A DNA stretch of 64,000 nt, taken from positions 62,001 to 126,000 of the forward strand of contig NZ_JALGYW010000015.1 in NCBI RefSeq assembly GCF_023111095.1. The letters are read 5' to 3'. The stretch is from Maribellus sp. YY47. GTDB taxonomy: Bacteria; Bacteroidota; Bacteroidia; Bacteroidales; Prolixibacteraceae. This document shows, one piece after another, positions 27,453 through 36,162 of the stretch; within the stretch, counting starts at the first letter, position 1; the number at the start of each line of letters is the position of its first letter. The notes beneath the pieces are model-generated. The model made no database searches. It was given only the letters and a program-made list of their open reading frames with translations, and was not told the DNA's origin. The position numbers and the translations under genes were made by a program.

Positions 27453-28763
27453 TTAGTTTTCGTCCCAAATATAATGAAAGTGGGGGCCAAACCGTTCAAA
27501 AGCATTCCTGTCCAGGTTTTCCTGGTGATCGGGATGTGCAATTGAAATCAGTAATTTTGCCCTGTCTTGCAAGGTTCTTCCATATAAGTTTACTGCACCG
27601 AATTCGGTTACTACCCAGTGAACGTTGGCACGTGTACTCACAACACCGGCACCCGGAGTCAGGATAGGAGCAATTTTGCTGATGCCTTTATTGGTGATGG
27701 AAGGCATGGCAAGAATTGGTTTACCACCTTTACTCAACGAAGCGCCACGAAGGAAGTCGATCTGACCACCCACACCTGAATAATGTGTAGTTCCGATAGA
27801 ATCGGCACATACCTGGCCGGTAATATCGATTTGAAGCGCCGAGTTAATGGCCGTTACTTTTGGGTTTTGAGCAATTACACTCACTTTGTTGGTATATTCA
27901 ACATCCATCATGGCAACACCCGGGTTGTCGTGGATGAAATCATACATTGTTTTGGTCCCCATCAGGAAGGTGGCTACCATTTTTCCCTTGTCGATGGCTT
28001 TGTTTTTACCGTTTACCACGCCTTTTTCAACCAAAGGAAGAATACCGTCAGCAAACATTTCAGAGTGAACTCCCAGGTCTTTGTGGTTGCCCAACATGCT
28101 TAATACGGCGTTCGGGATAGCGCCAATACCCATTTGCAGGGTTGCACCATCTTCCACCAATTCTGCTACATAACGGCCAATTTTGCGGTCAGTGTCCGAA
28201 ATAGGGCCGGGAGCAGCAACAACCAGTTCGCTGTTGTCTTCAACAAACAGGTCGATGTCGTTGATGTGGATCATGGCGTCGCCAAATGCACGCGGTACAT
28301 TGGGATTCACGATTGCAATGGTAGTGTCAGCGTTTTCAACGGCAGCTAAAGTTGCATCTACCGAAGTACCCAACGAAACATATCCGAATTTATCCGGGAC
28401 AGAAACCTGGATCATGGCTACATTTACTTTCAGATAACCTTGTCTGATCAAACGTTGAGTTTCCTGAAGGAAAACCGGGATGTAATCGGCATAACCCGAT
28501 TGTGTTTGTTTGCGAACATTGTGTCCAACAAAAAACGATTCCAATTGGAAAATTCCTTCCAACTCCTTGTCGGCATACGGAGCCGGTCCTTCGGTGTGAA
28601 TGTGTTGAATTCTTACGTTTCTGAATTCCTTGTTTTTGCCCCTCTCAACGAGCGCTCTGATTAGCGGGTGGGGCGTCACCGCTACGCTGTGCAGGTGCAC
28701 ACGATCGTTTGATTTGACTACTTTTACTGCTTCCGCAGCTGAGATGAATTTTATGTTCTTCAT
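27453..28763 (-). CDS. acetyl-CoA hydrolase/transferase family protein
   Basis: A 436-residue class I-type CoA transferase. Landmarks: NDRVHLHSVAVTPHPLI at the N-terminus, GIGAIPNAVLSML (about 217), HSEMFADGI (catalytic Glu region, about 236-244), GVGGQIDFLRGASLS (about 333) and TEFGAVNLYGRTLQDRAKLLI (about 385). The family includes 4-hydroxybutyrate and propionyl/succinate CoA transferases. Just upstream of a methylmalonyl-CoA decarboxylase operon, a role in moving CoA from propionyl-CoA or acetyl-CoA to succinate is attractive, but this is inference. It has its own promoter and terminator. Confidence 0.88.
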   Translation of the reverse strand: MKNIKFISAAEAVKVVKSNDRVHLHSVAVTPHPLIRALVERGKNKEFRNVRIQHIHTEGPAPYADKELEGIFQLESFFVGHNVRKQTQSGYADYIPVFLQETQRLIRQGYLKVNVAMIQVSVPDKFGYVSLGTSVDATLAAVENADTTIAIVNPNVPRAFGDAMIHINDIDLFVEDNSELVVAAPGPISDTDRKIGRYVAELVEDGATLQMGIGAIPNAVLSMLGNHKDLGVHSEMFADGILPLVEKGVVNGKNKAIDKGKMVATFLMGTKTMYDFIHDNPGVAMMDVEYTNKVSVIAQNPKVTAINSALQIDITGQVCADSIGTTHYSGVGGQIDFLRGASLSKGGKPILAMPSITNKGISKIAPILTPGAGVVSTRANVHWVVTEFGAVNLYGRTLQDRAKLLISIAHPDHQENLDRNAFERFGPHFHYIWDEN

Positions 28764-28803
28764 GATTTTTTTGGATTTTATAAATCAGCTAAAGTTCAGG
28801 TCT

Positions 28804-28811
28804 CAAAGGTA
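28804..28811 (-). promoter_or_regulatory. candidate -7 box of the CoA-transferase gene
   Basis: Minus-strand TACCTTTG, exact TAnnTTTG match 40 bp before the ATG, the same octamer as before mce and trmD. No convincing -33 TTG. Confidence 0.45.
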
Positions 28812-29070
28812 AAAAAACTATTATTTATAAGAGTTTTCGAATATTATTAATCCGTGTTCGAATGTCTTTGTAAACTTAGTGTTAATGAAGACTTTTTGGT
28901 GTTTTATCCGGGTTTGAAACTGTAAATAACACATGCTACTATATGGTATAGACAATGAAATGAACATTTTGATAAGCATCGTTAAGATTGCCTCAAATAC
29001 TCCAAATTCTTTTTAAAATCTGTCGGCATTTTGTTACTTTTAACCCTGAACAATAAAAACATCTAAAGTC

Positions 29071-29583
29071 ATGCTAAAGGAAAAAATGTTAAACGCTCTG
29101 AATGAGCAGATAAACGCTGAACAATATTCTGCACTTATGTATTTGTCGATGTCAGCCTGGTTTCAGAACAAAGGGTTGCCCGGATTTGCCAACTGGATGT
29201 ATGTGCAATACCAGGAAGAACTGACACACGCCAATAAATTCTTTAATTATGTGAATGAACGTAGCGGTAAGGTGGTATTGAAAGCCATCGACCAGATGCC
29301 AACAGAATGGGAAGGCATTATTGACGTTTATGAAGCAACATTGAAACACGAACAACACGTAACTGCCCTGATCGATAATTTGATGGATATTGCTTTAGAG
29401 CAAAAAGATCATGCCACTCAGAGCTTCCTGCAATGGTTTGTTGATGAGCAGGTGGAAGAGGAAGCCAACGTGAGCGAGATTCTGGATACACTAAAGCTTA
29501 TTGACGGACAGGGTAACGGTATTTTCATGCTCGATCGTGAAATGCGTTCCCGTAAGTTTGTCGATACGACTGCAGCCAAGTAA
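29071..29583 (+). CDS. ftnA: ferritin
   Basis: A 170-residue four-helix-bundle iron-storage protein. Ferroxidase ligands are visible as Glu17 (INAEQYSA), Glu50 with His53 (YQEELTHANKF) and Glu94 (LKHEQHVTALI region), with Glu in WFVDEQVEEE. The non-haem bacterial ferritin type stores iron oxidised with oxygen or peroxide in a 24-mer shell. The methionine ligand of haem-binding bacterioferritin is not apparent. Monocistronic with its own terminator. Confidence 0.95.
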   Translation: MLKEKMLNALNEQINAEQYSALMYLSMSAWFQNKGLPGFANWMYVQYQEELTHANKFFNYVNERSGKVVLKAIDQMPTEWEGIIDVYEATLKHEQHVTALIDNLMDIALEQKDHATQSFLQWFVDEQVEEEANVSEILDTLKLIDGQGNGIFMLDREMRSRKFVDTTAAK

Positions 29584-29605
29584 AAAGGTTTTCAAAATAA
29601 TAGGG

Positions 29606-29638
29606 AAGAGGCTGCAGTTATTGTGGCCTCTTTTTTTA
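29606..29638 (+). terminator. intrinsic terminator of the ferritin gene
   Basis: AAGAGGC (29606-29612) pairs with GCCTCTT (29626-29632) around a 13-nt loop; a T-run follows. Confidence 0.8.
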
Positions 29639-29699
29639 TATTACGCAAGGTGACATAACGAATTGAGTTTACCGGATACGGTAGGTTTTTCCAATTAAA

Positions 29700-31901
29700 A
29701 TGCAAACGAATATGACGACTCAGGAGGAGATACGAACCAGGTACGAGCATTTAAAAGAGTTTTGCCAGCTTACCTGGGACGACGGAGCTATGATCAGGCT
29801 CGAAAATGCCTTTGAATTTGCCAGTCAGGTGTTGGGCGATCATCGGTTTTCGCACGGCGAGGTTATTCTCGGGCATTCGCTTGAGGTGGCTTCTGTAATT
29901 GCCATGGAAATTGGCCTGGAGCCCGACTCGGTGATTACCGGATTGTTGCACAACGTGCGTTATGCCGGGCTAAAGGAGAAAGCAACACACGAGGAAATTG
30001 CCGGCAAATTTGGCGAGCACATTTTTTCGATTCTCGATGGCATGGCTAAAATCAATGCCATGGGGACCGATACCATCGACCTGCACTCCGAGAACTATCG
30101 CAAACTGATGCTGGCGCTGGCCGGCGATGTTCGCGTTATCCTGATAAAAATTGCCGATCGTTTGCAGGTAATGCGTAACCTGGATTGGTACAGGGACGAA
30201 CGGCAGGAAAAACTGGTGAGTGAAACCCTGCATTTGTATGCTCCGCTGGCGCACCGCCTTGGCTTGTACAACATCAACTCTGAAATGCTTGATTTAAGCC
30301 TGAAGTTTCAGAAACCTGATGACTACAACTACGTGGTAACACGGTTAAAGGAAACCGAAAAGGAGCGCGCCAATTTTGTGGCCGAGTTTGTAAAGCCCAT
30401 CGAAAAGAAACTGGCAAAAAGAGGGCTTCAGTTTTCGATGAAAGCCCGCACCAAATCCATTTCTTCCATTCATAATAAAATGAAAAAGAAGAATGTTTCT
30501 TTTGATGAAGTCATGGATTTATTTGCCATTCGCATTATTCTGGATTCGGAACCGGAAGATGAAAAAACGGATTGCTGGATGGCGTATTCCATTGTTACCG
30601 AAGAGTACCAGACCAATCCGAACCGTTTGCGCGACTGGATCACCATTCCCAAATCGAATGGTTACGAATCGCTGCACACTACGGTAATGGGGCCCAACAA
30701 CAAATGGGTGGAAATACAGATTCGTACCCGGCGAATGGATGAAATTGCAGAAAAAGGACTGGCGGCGCACTGGAAATACAAAGGAGGAAGGGTATCGAAT
30801 ATCGATTCGTGGCTGACGGGTATCCGCGATGTACTGGAAAATCCGGGACTCAACGTTGTCGATTTTATCGATCATTTCAGAACCGATGTATACAGCGACG
30901 AGATTTTTGTTTTCACACCCAAAGGTGATTTAAGGAAATTGCCCCAGGGGGCGACACTGCTCGATTTTGCCTACGAAATTCACTCCAAACTGGGTGATAC
31001 CTGTGTCGGCGGCCTGGTCAACGGGAAAAAAGTTACGCTCAAATACAAGCTGAAAAACGGCGATCATATTTCGATTGACACCTCGAACAATCAAAAACCC
31101 AAGATGGACTGGCTCGATTTTTTGGTGACTTCAAAAGCCAAAAACAAAGTCAGGACCAGTTTGAACGAAGAGCGCAACATACAGGCAGCGCACGGTAGAG
31201 AAATCCTGCTGCGGAAATTCAAAAACTGGAAGCTCGAATTCAACGACGATGCCATCCGGAAAGCCTTAAAACATTTCAATTTTAAACTTGCCCAGGATTT
31301 TTATTTTGACGTGGCCTCCGATAAGATTGATCCGCTGGAAGTAAAGGCTTTGTTTGTCGATAAGGAGGAAGAAGAAGGCGCCCGTAAAACGGTGGAAGAG
31401 CTTATGCCGCAGTCGCAAACAAAATCGCTCGATTATGGTGGCGGAGACGATTTTCTGGTGATCGACAACAACCTCGACAATGTAAATTATAAACTGGCGC
31501 AGTGTTGTAATCCAGTTTTTGGAGACCGTATTTTTGGATTTGTAACCATTAAACACGGGATTAAAATACACCGTGATAAGTGCCCGAATGCACTTCAGAT
31601 GAAGGAGCGTTACCCTTACCGGGTGATCAAGGCCAAATGGAAAGACCATTCGAACAAGGGATCGTTTCTGACTACCTTGCACGTATCGGGAACCGATGAA
31701 GTGGGAATTATAGGAGAGATATCGCATATTATTTCGAAAGATGTGGGAACGCATATGCGGTCGATCAACATCGAGTCGGAAAAAGGAAATTTCGAAGGTA
31801 AGCTCCAGTTGTTTGTGCACAGTGTTGAACATCTCGATTTTTTGATTCAACGTCTGCAAAAGATAAAGGGAGTGACCTCGGTTTTCAGGGGTGAAAAATA
31901 A
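29700..31901 (+). CDS. relA: RelA/SpoT-family (p)ppGpp synthetase, hydrolase site degenerate
   Basis: A 733-residue RSH protein that makes the alarmone (p)ppGpp from GTP/GDP and ATP during starvation. The N-terminal HD domain is altered: the canonical LLHDVVEDT reads LLHNVRYAGL (His84-Asn85), though KIADRLQVMR keeps its Asp153. The synthetase domain is intact, with NRLRDWITIPKSNGYESLHT (about 302-322) and EIQIRTRRMDEIAEKG. A TGS domain (about 402-460), a helical/zinc-finger region with CCNP (about 602) and a C-terminal ACT domain (about 660-733) follow. It is probably a synthetase-only RelA type. glxK follows after 18 bp. Confidence 0.93.
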   Translation: MQTNMTTQEEIRTRYEHLKEFCQLTWDDGAMIRLENAFEFASQVLGDHRFSHGEVILGHSLEVASVIAMEIGLEPDSVITGLLHNVRYAGLKEKATHEEIAGKFGEHIFSILDGMAKINAMGTDTIDLHSENYRKLMLALAGDVRVILIKIADRLQVMRNLDWYRDERQEKLVSETLHLYAPLAHRLGLYNINSEMLDLSLKFQKPDDYNYVVTRLKETEKERANFVAEFVKPIEKKLAKRGLQFSMKARTKSISSIHNKMKKKNVSFDEVMDLFAIRIILDSEPEDEKTDCWMAYSIVTEEYQTNPNRLRDWITIPKSNGYESLHTTVMGPNNKWVEIQIRTRRMDEIAEKGLAAHWKYKGGRVSNIDSWLTGIRDVLENPGLNVVDFIDHFRTDVYSDEIFVFTPKGDLRKLPQGATLLDFAYEIHSKLGDTCVGGLVNGKKVTLKYKLKNGDHISIDTSNNQKPKMDWLDFLVTSKAKNKVRTSLNEERNIQAAHGREILLRKFKNWKLEFNDDAIRKALKHFNFKLAQDFYFDVASDKIDPLEVKALFVDKEEEEGARKTVEELMPQSQTKSLDYGGGDDFLVIDNNLDNVNYKLAQCCNPVFGDRIFGFVTIKHGIKIHRDKCPNALQMKERYPYRVIKAKWKDHSNKGSFLTTLHVSGTDEVGIIGEISHIISKDVGTHMRSINIESEKGNFEGKLQLFVHSVEHLDFLIQRLQKIKGVTSVFRGEK

Positions 31902-31919
31902 CAGAAGAAAATAGATCGC

Positions 31920-33044
31920 ATGAAAATACTGATAGCGCCCAATTCCATGAAAGGAAGTTTAAATGCTTTTGACTTTGCAGATGTGCTGGCGAAAGCTTTT
32001 CAACAGGTTTCTCCCGATTTTGAAATACACCAGGTACCGGTTGCCGATGGTGGCGATTTTACCGGAGAAGTACTGGCACGGCGATTAAATGCTGAAGAAG
32101 TAGCGGTAACAGTTACCGGCCCGCTGGAGGCGCCGGTGAATGCAAAGTATGCCGTTACGGGCGAGACGGCCATTATTGAAATGGCCGATGCTTCCGGGAT
32201 GAAGCTGGTCGAACGTTCGGCGCTGAATCCATTCATTGCGTCTTCGTACGGAACCGGAGAGTTGATGGCTGATGCTATTCAAAAAGGGTGCAAAAAGATT
32301 TACCTGGCCATTGGCGGCAGCGCTACTGTCGACGGAGGAGTGGGGATGCTGGAAGCTTTGGGCTTTCGTTTTCTCGATGAAAGTGGAAAGCAGCTAAAAG
32401 CCTGCGGAAAGATCCTCAATCAAATCGTAAGAGTAGAAAAACCAACCAAGCAGGCGAAGGTCACATTGAAAATTATTTGCGATGTCGACAATCCGCTGTT
32501 GGGAAAGAGCGGTGCAGCTGCTGTATTTGGGCCTCAAAAAGGCGCGACACAAGAGATGGTTACAGCGCTCGAAAAGGGATTGGAGAAATGGGCCGGTCTG
32601 CTGGAAGAAGATAGCGGTAAAAGTTTGCGAAATATAAAGGGAGCGGGGGCTGCCGGTGGTATGTCGGTGCCCTTGATTGCATTTTATGATGCAGAGATTG
32701 TTCCCGGTGCCGATTTTGTGCTTGATCAGCTTGGATTAAAAGAGGAGGTTCAGTGGGCGGATATCGTGATTACCGGTGAAGGAAAAATCGACGGACAAAC
32801 GCTGAACAATAAAGCTCCTTATGCGGTGGCCCAAATGGCCCGGGCTTATGGAAAACCTGTTTTTGCCATCGGAGGAAAAACCGAGCCGGAAGCGTCGGGT
32901 GCATTCGACGGTATATATTCGCTGGTTAACGGAGCCATGTCGCTGGACGAAGCCATGGCCCGCGCTTCGGACCTGTTGTTTCAGTTTGGTCTGGAATTTG
33001 CAAAAACCATACGATGTCTGAGCGGAGCCGGACAAGAAAAATAG
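31920..33044 (+). CDS. glxK: glycerate kinase
   Basis: A 374-residue GlxK/GarK-family kinase that phosphorylates D-glycerate to 2-phosphoglycerate. Landmarks: MKILIAPNSMKGSL at the start, VPVADGGDFTGE (about 40-51), IEMADASGMKL, AIGGSATVDGGVGMLEALG (about 130-148), GAGAAGGMSVPL and VITGEGKIDGQT (about 282). It lies between relA and a small TPR gene, all in one direction with short gaps, so one transcript is likely. Confidence 0.95.
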   Translation: MKILIAPNSMKGSLNAFDFADVLAKAFQQVSPDFEIHQVPVADGGDFTGEVLARRLNAEEVAVTVTGPLEAPVNAKYAVTGETAIIEMADASGMKLVERSALNPFIASSYGTGELMADAIQKGCKKIYLAIGGSATVDGGVGMLEALGFRFLDESGKQLKACGKILNQIVRVEKPTKQAKVTLKIICDVDNPLLGKSGAAAVFGPQKGATQEMVTALEKGLEKWAGLLEEDSGKSLRNIKGAGAAGGMSVPLIAFYDAEIVPGADFVLDQLGLKEEVQWADIVITGEGKIDGQTLNNKAPYAVAQMARAYGKPVFAIGGKTEPEASGAFDGIYSLVNGAMSLDEAMARASDLLFQFGLEFAKTIRCLSGAGQEK

Positions 33045-33061
33045 AATATTAGTCAAAATAA

Positions 33062-33340
33062 ATGAAAGGAGAAGAACAAATAGAAACGGTTCGGATGTTA
33101 TTAAAAACCGAGAAAGCCGCAGAAGCAAAAGAGGCTTTTGATAGGATGCCCGCTTTTAATACGACCGACTATTACCTGGTGAAAGGGAGTTTGGCGCAGA
33201 AGTTTCAGCAATGGGGAGAAGCCATCAATGCTTATAATTATGCGCTTGAAATTGATCCCGAAAATATAGAAGCAAAAAATAATCTGCAATTCATTCAAAA
33301 TATTTTGAACTTCTGGAATTCGGATCAGTTTAATCCTTAG
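33062..33340 (+). CDS. small TPR-repeat protein
   Basis: A 92-residue helical protein carrying about two tetratricopeptide repeats. The second is clear: WGEAINAYNYALEIDPENIEAKNN (about 58-80). The first is degenerate, in KAAEAKEAFDRMPAFNTTDYYLVKGSLAQ. No signal peptide. Such repeats bind partner proteins; no specific role can be read. It begins 17 bp after glxK and is followed by a second, exported TPR gene after about 200 bp. Confidence 0.8.
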   Translation: MKGEEQIETVRMLLKTEKAAEAKEAFDRMPAFNTTDYYLVKGSLAQKFQQWGEAINAYNYALEIDPENIEAKNNLQFIQNILNFWNSDQFNP

Positions 33341-33545
33341 CGAACTAAAGCTTAGTCGTTTACAGTTGAAACAATTGTGGCTTTAACCATGAAGAAGTTG
33401 GAATGAGCAACCCAATGATTGGAAATATAACAAGATTCTTAGCTCCAGCTTCTTAGGTTTTTTGATCAGATTTGTTATTTTTGATGCTCATCCAAAAAAA
33501 TGAATCAAAATTTTAAACATTATACGAATTAAACGAATAGAAAAA

Positions 33546-34394
33546 ATGAAGAAAGTAGTATTGTTATTATTTGCGGTAAGCGTTGCTGTGGTTTCGTTTG
33601 CACAGGACGCAGCAGAGAAAATTAATCAGGCCAACGACGCTTTAACGGCCAAAGAGTATGCAAAAGCATTAGAATTGTACGAATCGGCTATGGCTAATCT
33701 GGGTGATGTTCAGGTGCCGGAAGCCATCAATTTTAATATCGGTCTGGCAGCCTATAACGCCGATAAATATGAAAAAGCTATTCAATATTTTGAAAAAGCG
33801 GTTGCAGCTAAAGCAAACGTAGACAAAGCTTACGAATACATGGCAGGCTCATATGCCAAACTGGATAAGACCAACGAAGCGCTGGATACTTATGCCAAGG
33901 CAATTGAAGCCAGTCCTGCAGACAAAGCAAGCTTATCGTACAATGCAGGGATTGTTGCCTATAAAGGAAAAGCGTATCAGAAAGCCGTTGATTTCTTTAC
34001 AGCAGCAGTGGCCGGGAATTACAAAGGCGAAACTGCACAGTATTACAAGGCAGTAGCTTTGAATAAACTTAATAAAGATGCTGAGTACAAAGCAGCTTTG
34101 GAAGAAGGTGTAACGAAATTCCCAAAAGATGACAAATTGACTAAAGGTTTAGCCAATGTTTATGTTTCTGAAGGAAATGACTTGTATAAAAAAGGCGCTG
34201 AAATTTTAAGCGCCGCCAATACAAAAGTAAACGCCGGTAGTTTATCAACTGCTGACGAAGCTTATGCAGCTGAAGTTGGTAAAGCCAAAAAGGAATTTGC
34301 TTCTGCTCTGGAAGTATTGGAAAAAGCTTTAAAACTGGATGCCGGCAATGCAAACGCCACAAAATTGATTGAAGCCTGCAAAGCAGCGATGTAA
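33546..34394 (+). CDS. exported TPR-repeat protein
   Basis: A 282-residue protein with a signal peptide ending SFAQ (1-20), so periplasmic or lipid-anchored elsewhere. At least four tetratricopeptide repeats follow, for example LTAKEYAKALELYESAMANLG, KYEKAIQYFEKAVA, KTNEALDTYAKAIEASPADKAS and AYQKAVDFFTAAV. An alanine/lysine-rich C-terminal part continues the helical pattern to KLDAGNANATKLIEAC. It is a scaffold-type protein with no specific function readable. TATTTTTG at 33476-33483 is a possible -7 box. A strong terminator closes the unit. Confidence 0.85.
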   Translation: MKKVVLLLFAVSVAVVSFAQDAAEKINQANDALTAKEYAKALELYESAMANLGDVQVPEAINFNIGLAAYNADKYEKAIQYFEKAVAAKANVDKAYEYMAGSYAKLDKTNEALDTYAKAIEASPADKASLSYNAGIVAYKGKAYQKAVDFFTAAVAGNYKGETAQYYKAVALNKLNKDAEYKAALEEGVTKFPKDDKLTKGLANVYVSEGNDLYKKGAEILSAANTKVNAGSLSTADEAYAAEVGKAKKEFASALEVLEKALKLDAGNANATKLIEACKAAM

Positions 34395-34416
34395 TCAGTC
34401 TTTAACGATAAAAAGA

Positions 34417-34449
34417 AAACGCCCCGGTTGTCCCGGGGCGTTTTTTTTA
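34417..34449 (+). terminator. intrinsic terminator of the TPR gene
   Basis: ACGCCCCGG pairs perfectly with CCGGGGCGT around TTGT, followed by eight T. Confidence 0.92.
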
Positions 34450-34586
34450 TACGTTGCAGCGAATATTCATCGAGTAATCTCGAATTGGATTTTAGATCGT
34501 TGGTGATTTAAGAAGTTTCTGACGAAATGTTTTGATGCGAATGCTAAAATTAGTATTCATTTGCTTTTTGTTCTCCTTGAAAAACA

Positions 34587-34620
34587 TCCTAAGAGAGTGT
34601 GTGTAATTACACTCTTAGGA
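34587..34620. terminator. hairpin downstream of the Wzi-like gene
   Basis: TCCTAAGAG (34587-34595) and CTCTTAGGA (34612-34620) form a perfect 9-bp stem, extended inward by GTGT/ACAC after a bulge. On the minus strand it lies about 95 bp past the Wzi stop without an adjacent T-run, so the role is uncertain. Confidence 0.4.
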
Positions 34621-34713
34621 TAAAATATTCAGCATTTCTCAAATTGGTAAGCACAATCGTTGATCATTATTCTCCATTTGATTTTTTAAGCTTATGGCGC
34701 CGAAGTACAATGC

Positions 34714-36153
34714 TTAATTCAGGATATGCCATCTGACGGATAACTGCGCTCCCAGTCGCGTGGTTGAATTTCCCTGATCAAATAAACTTCCGTGATCGGC
34801 GGCGATAGAAGCTCCGAAGTCGAAGCTTTTGTTTTTGGGCATCCATTTTAACTCGAAAAGCGACATGGCCTGTTTTCGCGAGGGTTGGTAGCTATCGGTT
34901 CCGTCGCCTTTGTATTGTCCGAAATTGTTGCTGTAGGTTAGCAGTCCTTTCCAATGGATGGTTTCTGAAAGAAAGCCGGTGGCTCCCAGGTGAAAGCCTG
35001 AGAAGCGGGTGTTTTCAAATCCCATTGAGATGCCGTCGCTCAACCTTACCGGGGTAAACAGCGGACTAACCATCGCCATTTGCTGATAGGTGGCTCCTGA
35101 ACGATAAACACTGTTGTTATAATAGTTATCACGCCCCCGGCCGTGAAGTGTTCCTTCGGGGGTAAGAGCAAGGTGTGTATCTCCGCTCTGGTTTTTGGTA
35201 TGGAAATATTCAAGGAGCAAGGATTTGATCAACGGTTGTTGTTCTTTTCGTGTCAGGAAGATTCCCAACAGATTGTCTTTGTAGTTAACCCATTCCATGC
35301 CGGATTGATCTTCAAACGGATGACTGAGGTACAGTGCAAGCTGTATTTCGTCCCAACTCTTTTTTATTTCCAGTTGGTAAGTTCCGTAACTGCTCCCGAT
35401 AATATTGTCCTGATCGGTGGCCAGGGAATTTTCATCTCCGGATTTTGCGAGGATGTAATCCAGATAGGCTTCCCAGCCCTGAAGCTTGCCATATACCGGG
35501 TGGGTGCCTCCCCACATGACGAAGTGCTCCAAGCCTCCGGTTACCTGCCATGAGCTTGCTCCTCCAATACGAAAATAAAAGGCTTTTCGATGCAGATGAG
35601 TATCTGTTACATAGCGGTCGTCGTTTAGCCATCCTTCTTCGTAGAATCCATAGATCGAAAGCCAGGGCGTTAGCCCGACAAAACGGTTAAAACCCGCTCT
35701 GATTTTGGGATGGGGACGTGCATTGAGCGATGCTGCGAGGTTACCATTGGTGGTCGAAAGACCATCGTATTTTTCCTGATCGGCAAAAGCGCCTGCCGTC
35801 AATAACAGGGTTTTCCAGTTCAATCCTCCATATAATTCGGTAAAGCGAATGTCGCTTTTATCGGCCAGTATCAGGTTTAAACGTCCTCCTCCTAAAAAGC
35901 TGAAATACGATTCTCCGATTTTGGTCCGGTAAGTTCCGTTTAACTCCAGGTTTTGGACTGCCTGACTTTCTTCGGAGTATCTTCCCAGCTGATTGGCCCA
36001 CATCCAAAAGGGCAGGCTTCCCTTTGTTCCGGCAAGTGAATTGATCCTGAGGCCCATGTTTTGTCCCTCGGAGGGAAACACACAGATTAAAAGAATGATG
36101 AATAAAGAGAAAGATCTTCTCTTCGAAATTTTAGGAATCAAAGACTCAATCAT
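34714..36153 (-). CDS. wzi: capsule assembly Wzi-family outer-membrane protein
   Basis: A 479-residue beta-barrel protein with a leader to about residue 30 (ILLICVFPSEGQ). Alternating strands with aromatic residues fill the chain, and typical segments are LPFWMWANQLGRYS, ITFTE-like DIRFTELYGGLNW, HFVMWGGTHPVYGKLQGWEAYLDYIL and SVYRSGATYQQMAM. E. coli Wzi binds group 1 capsule at the cell surface; Bacteroidota homologues sit beside exopolysaccharide genes. It follows the WcaJ-like gene after 9 bp on the same strand and so is probably co-transcribed with it. Confidence 0.9.
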   Translation of the reverse strand: MIESLIPKISKRRSFSLFIILLICVFPSEGQNMGLRINSLAGTKGSLPFWMWANQLGRYSEESQAVQNLELNGTYRTKIGESYFSFLGGGRLNLILADKSDIRFTELYGGLNWKTLLLTAGAFADQEKYDGLSTTNGNLAASLNARPHPKIRAGFNRFVGLTPWLSIYGFYEEGWLNDDRYVTDTHLHRKAFYFRIGGASSWQVTGGLEHFVMWGGTHPVYGKLQGWEAYLDYILAKSGDENSLATDQDNIIGSSYGTYQLEIKKSWDEIQLALYLSHPFEDQSGMEWVNYKDNLLGIFLTRKEQQPLIKSLLLEYFHTKNQSGDTHLALTPEGTLHGRGRDNYYNNSVYRSGATYQQMAMVSPLFTPVRLSDGISMGFENTRFSGFHLGATGFLSETIHWKGLLTYSNNFGQYKGDGTDSYQPSRKQAMSLFELKWMPKNKSFDFGASIAADHGSLFDQGNSTTRLGAQLSVRWHILN

Positions 36154-36162
36154 TTTTACTAT

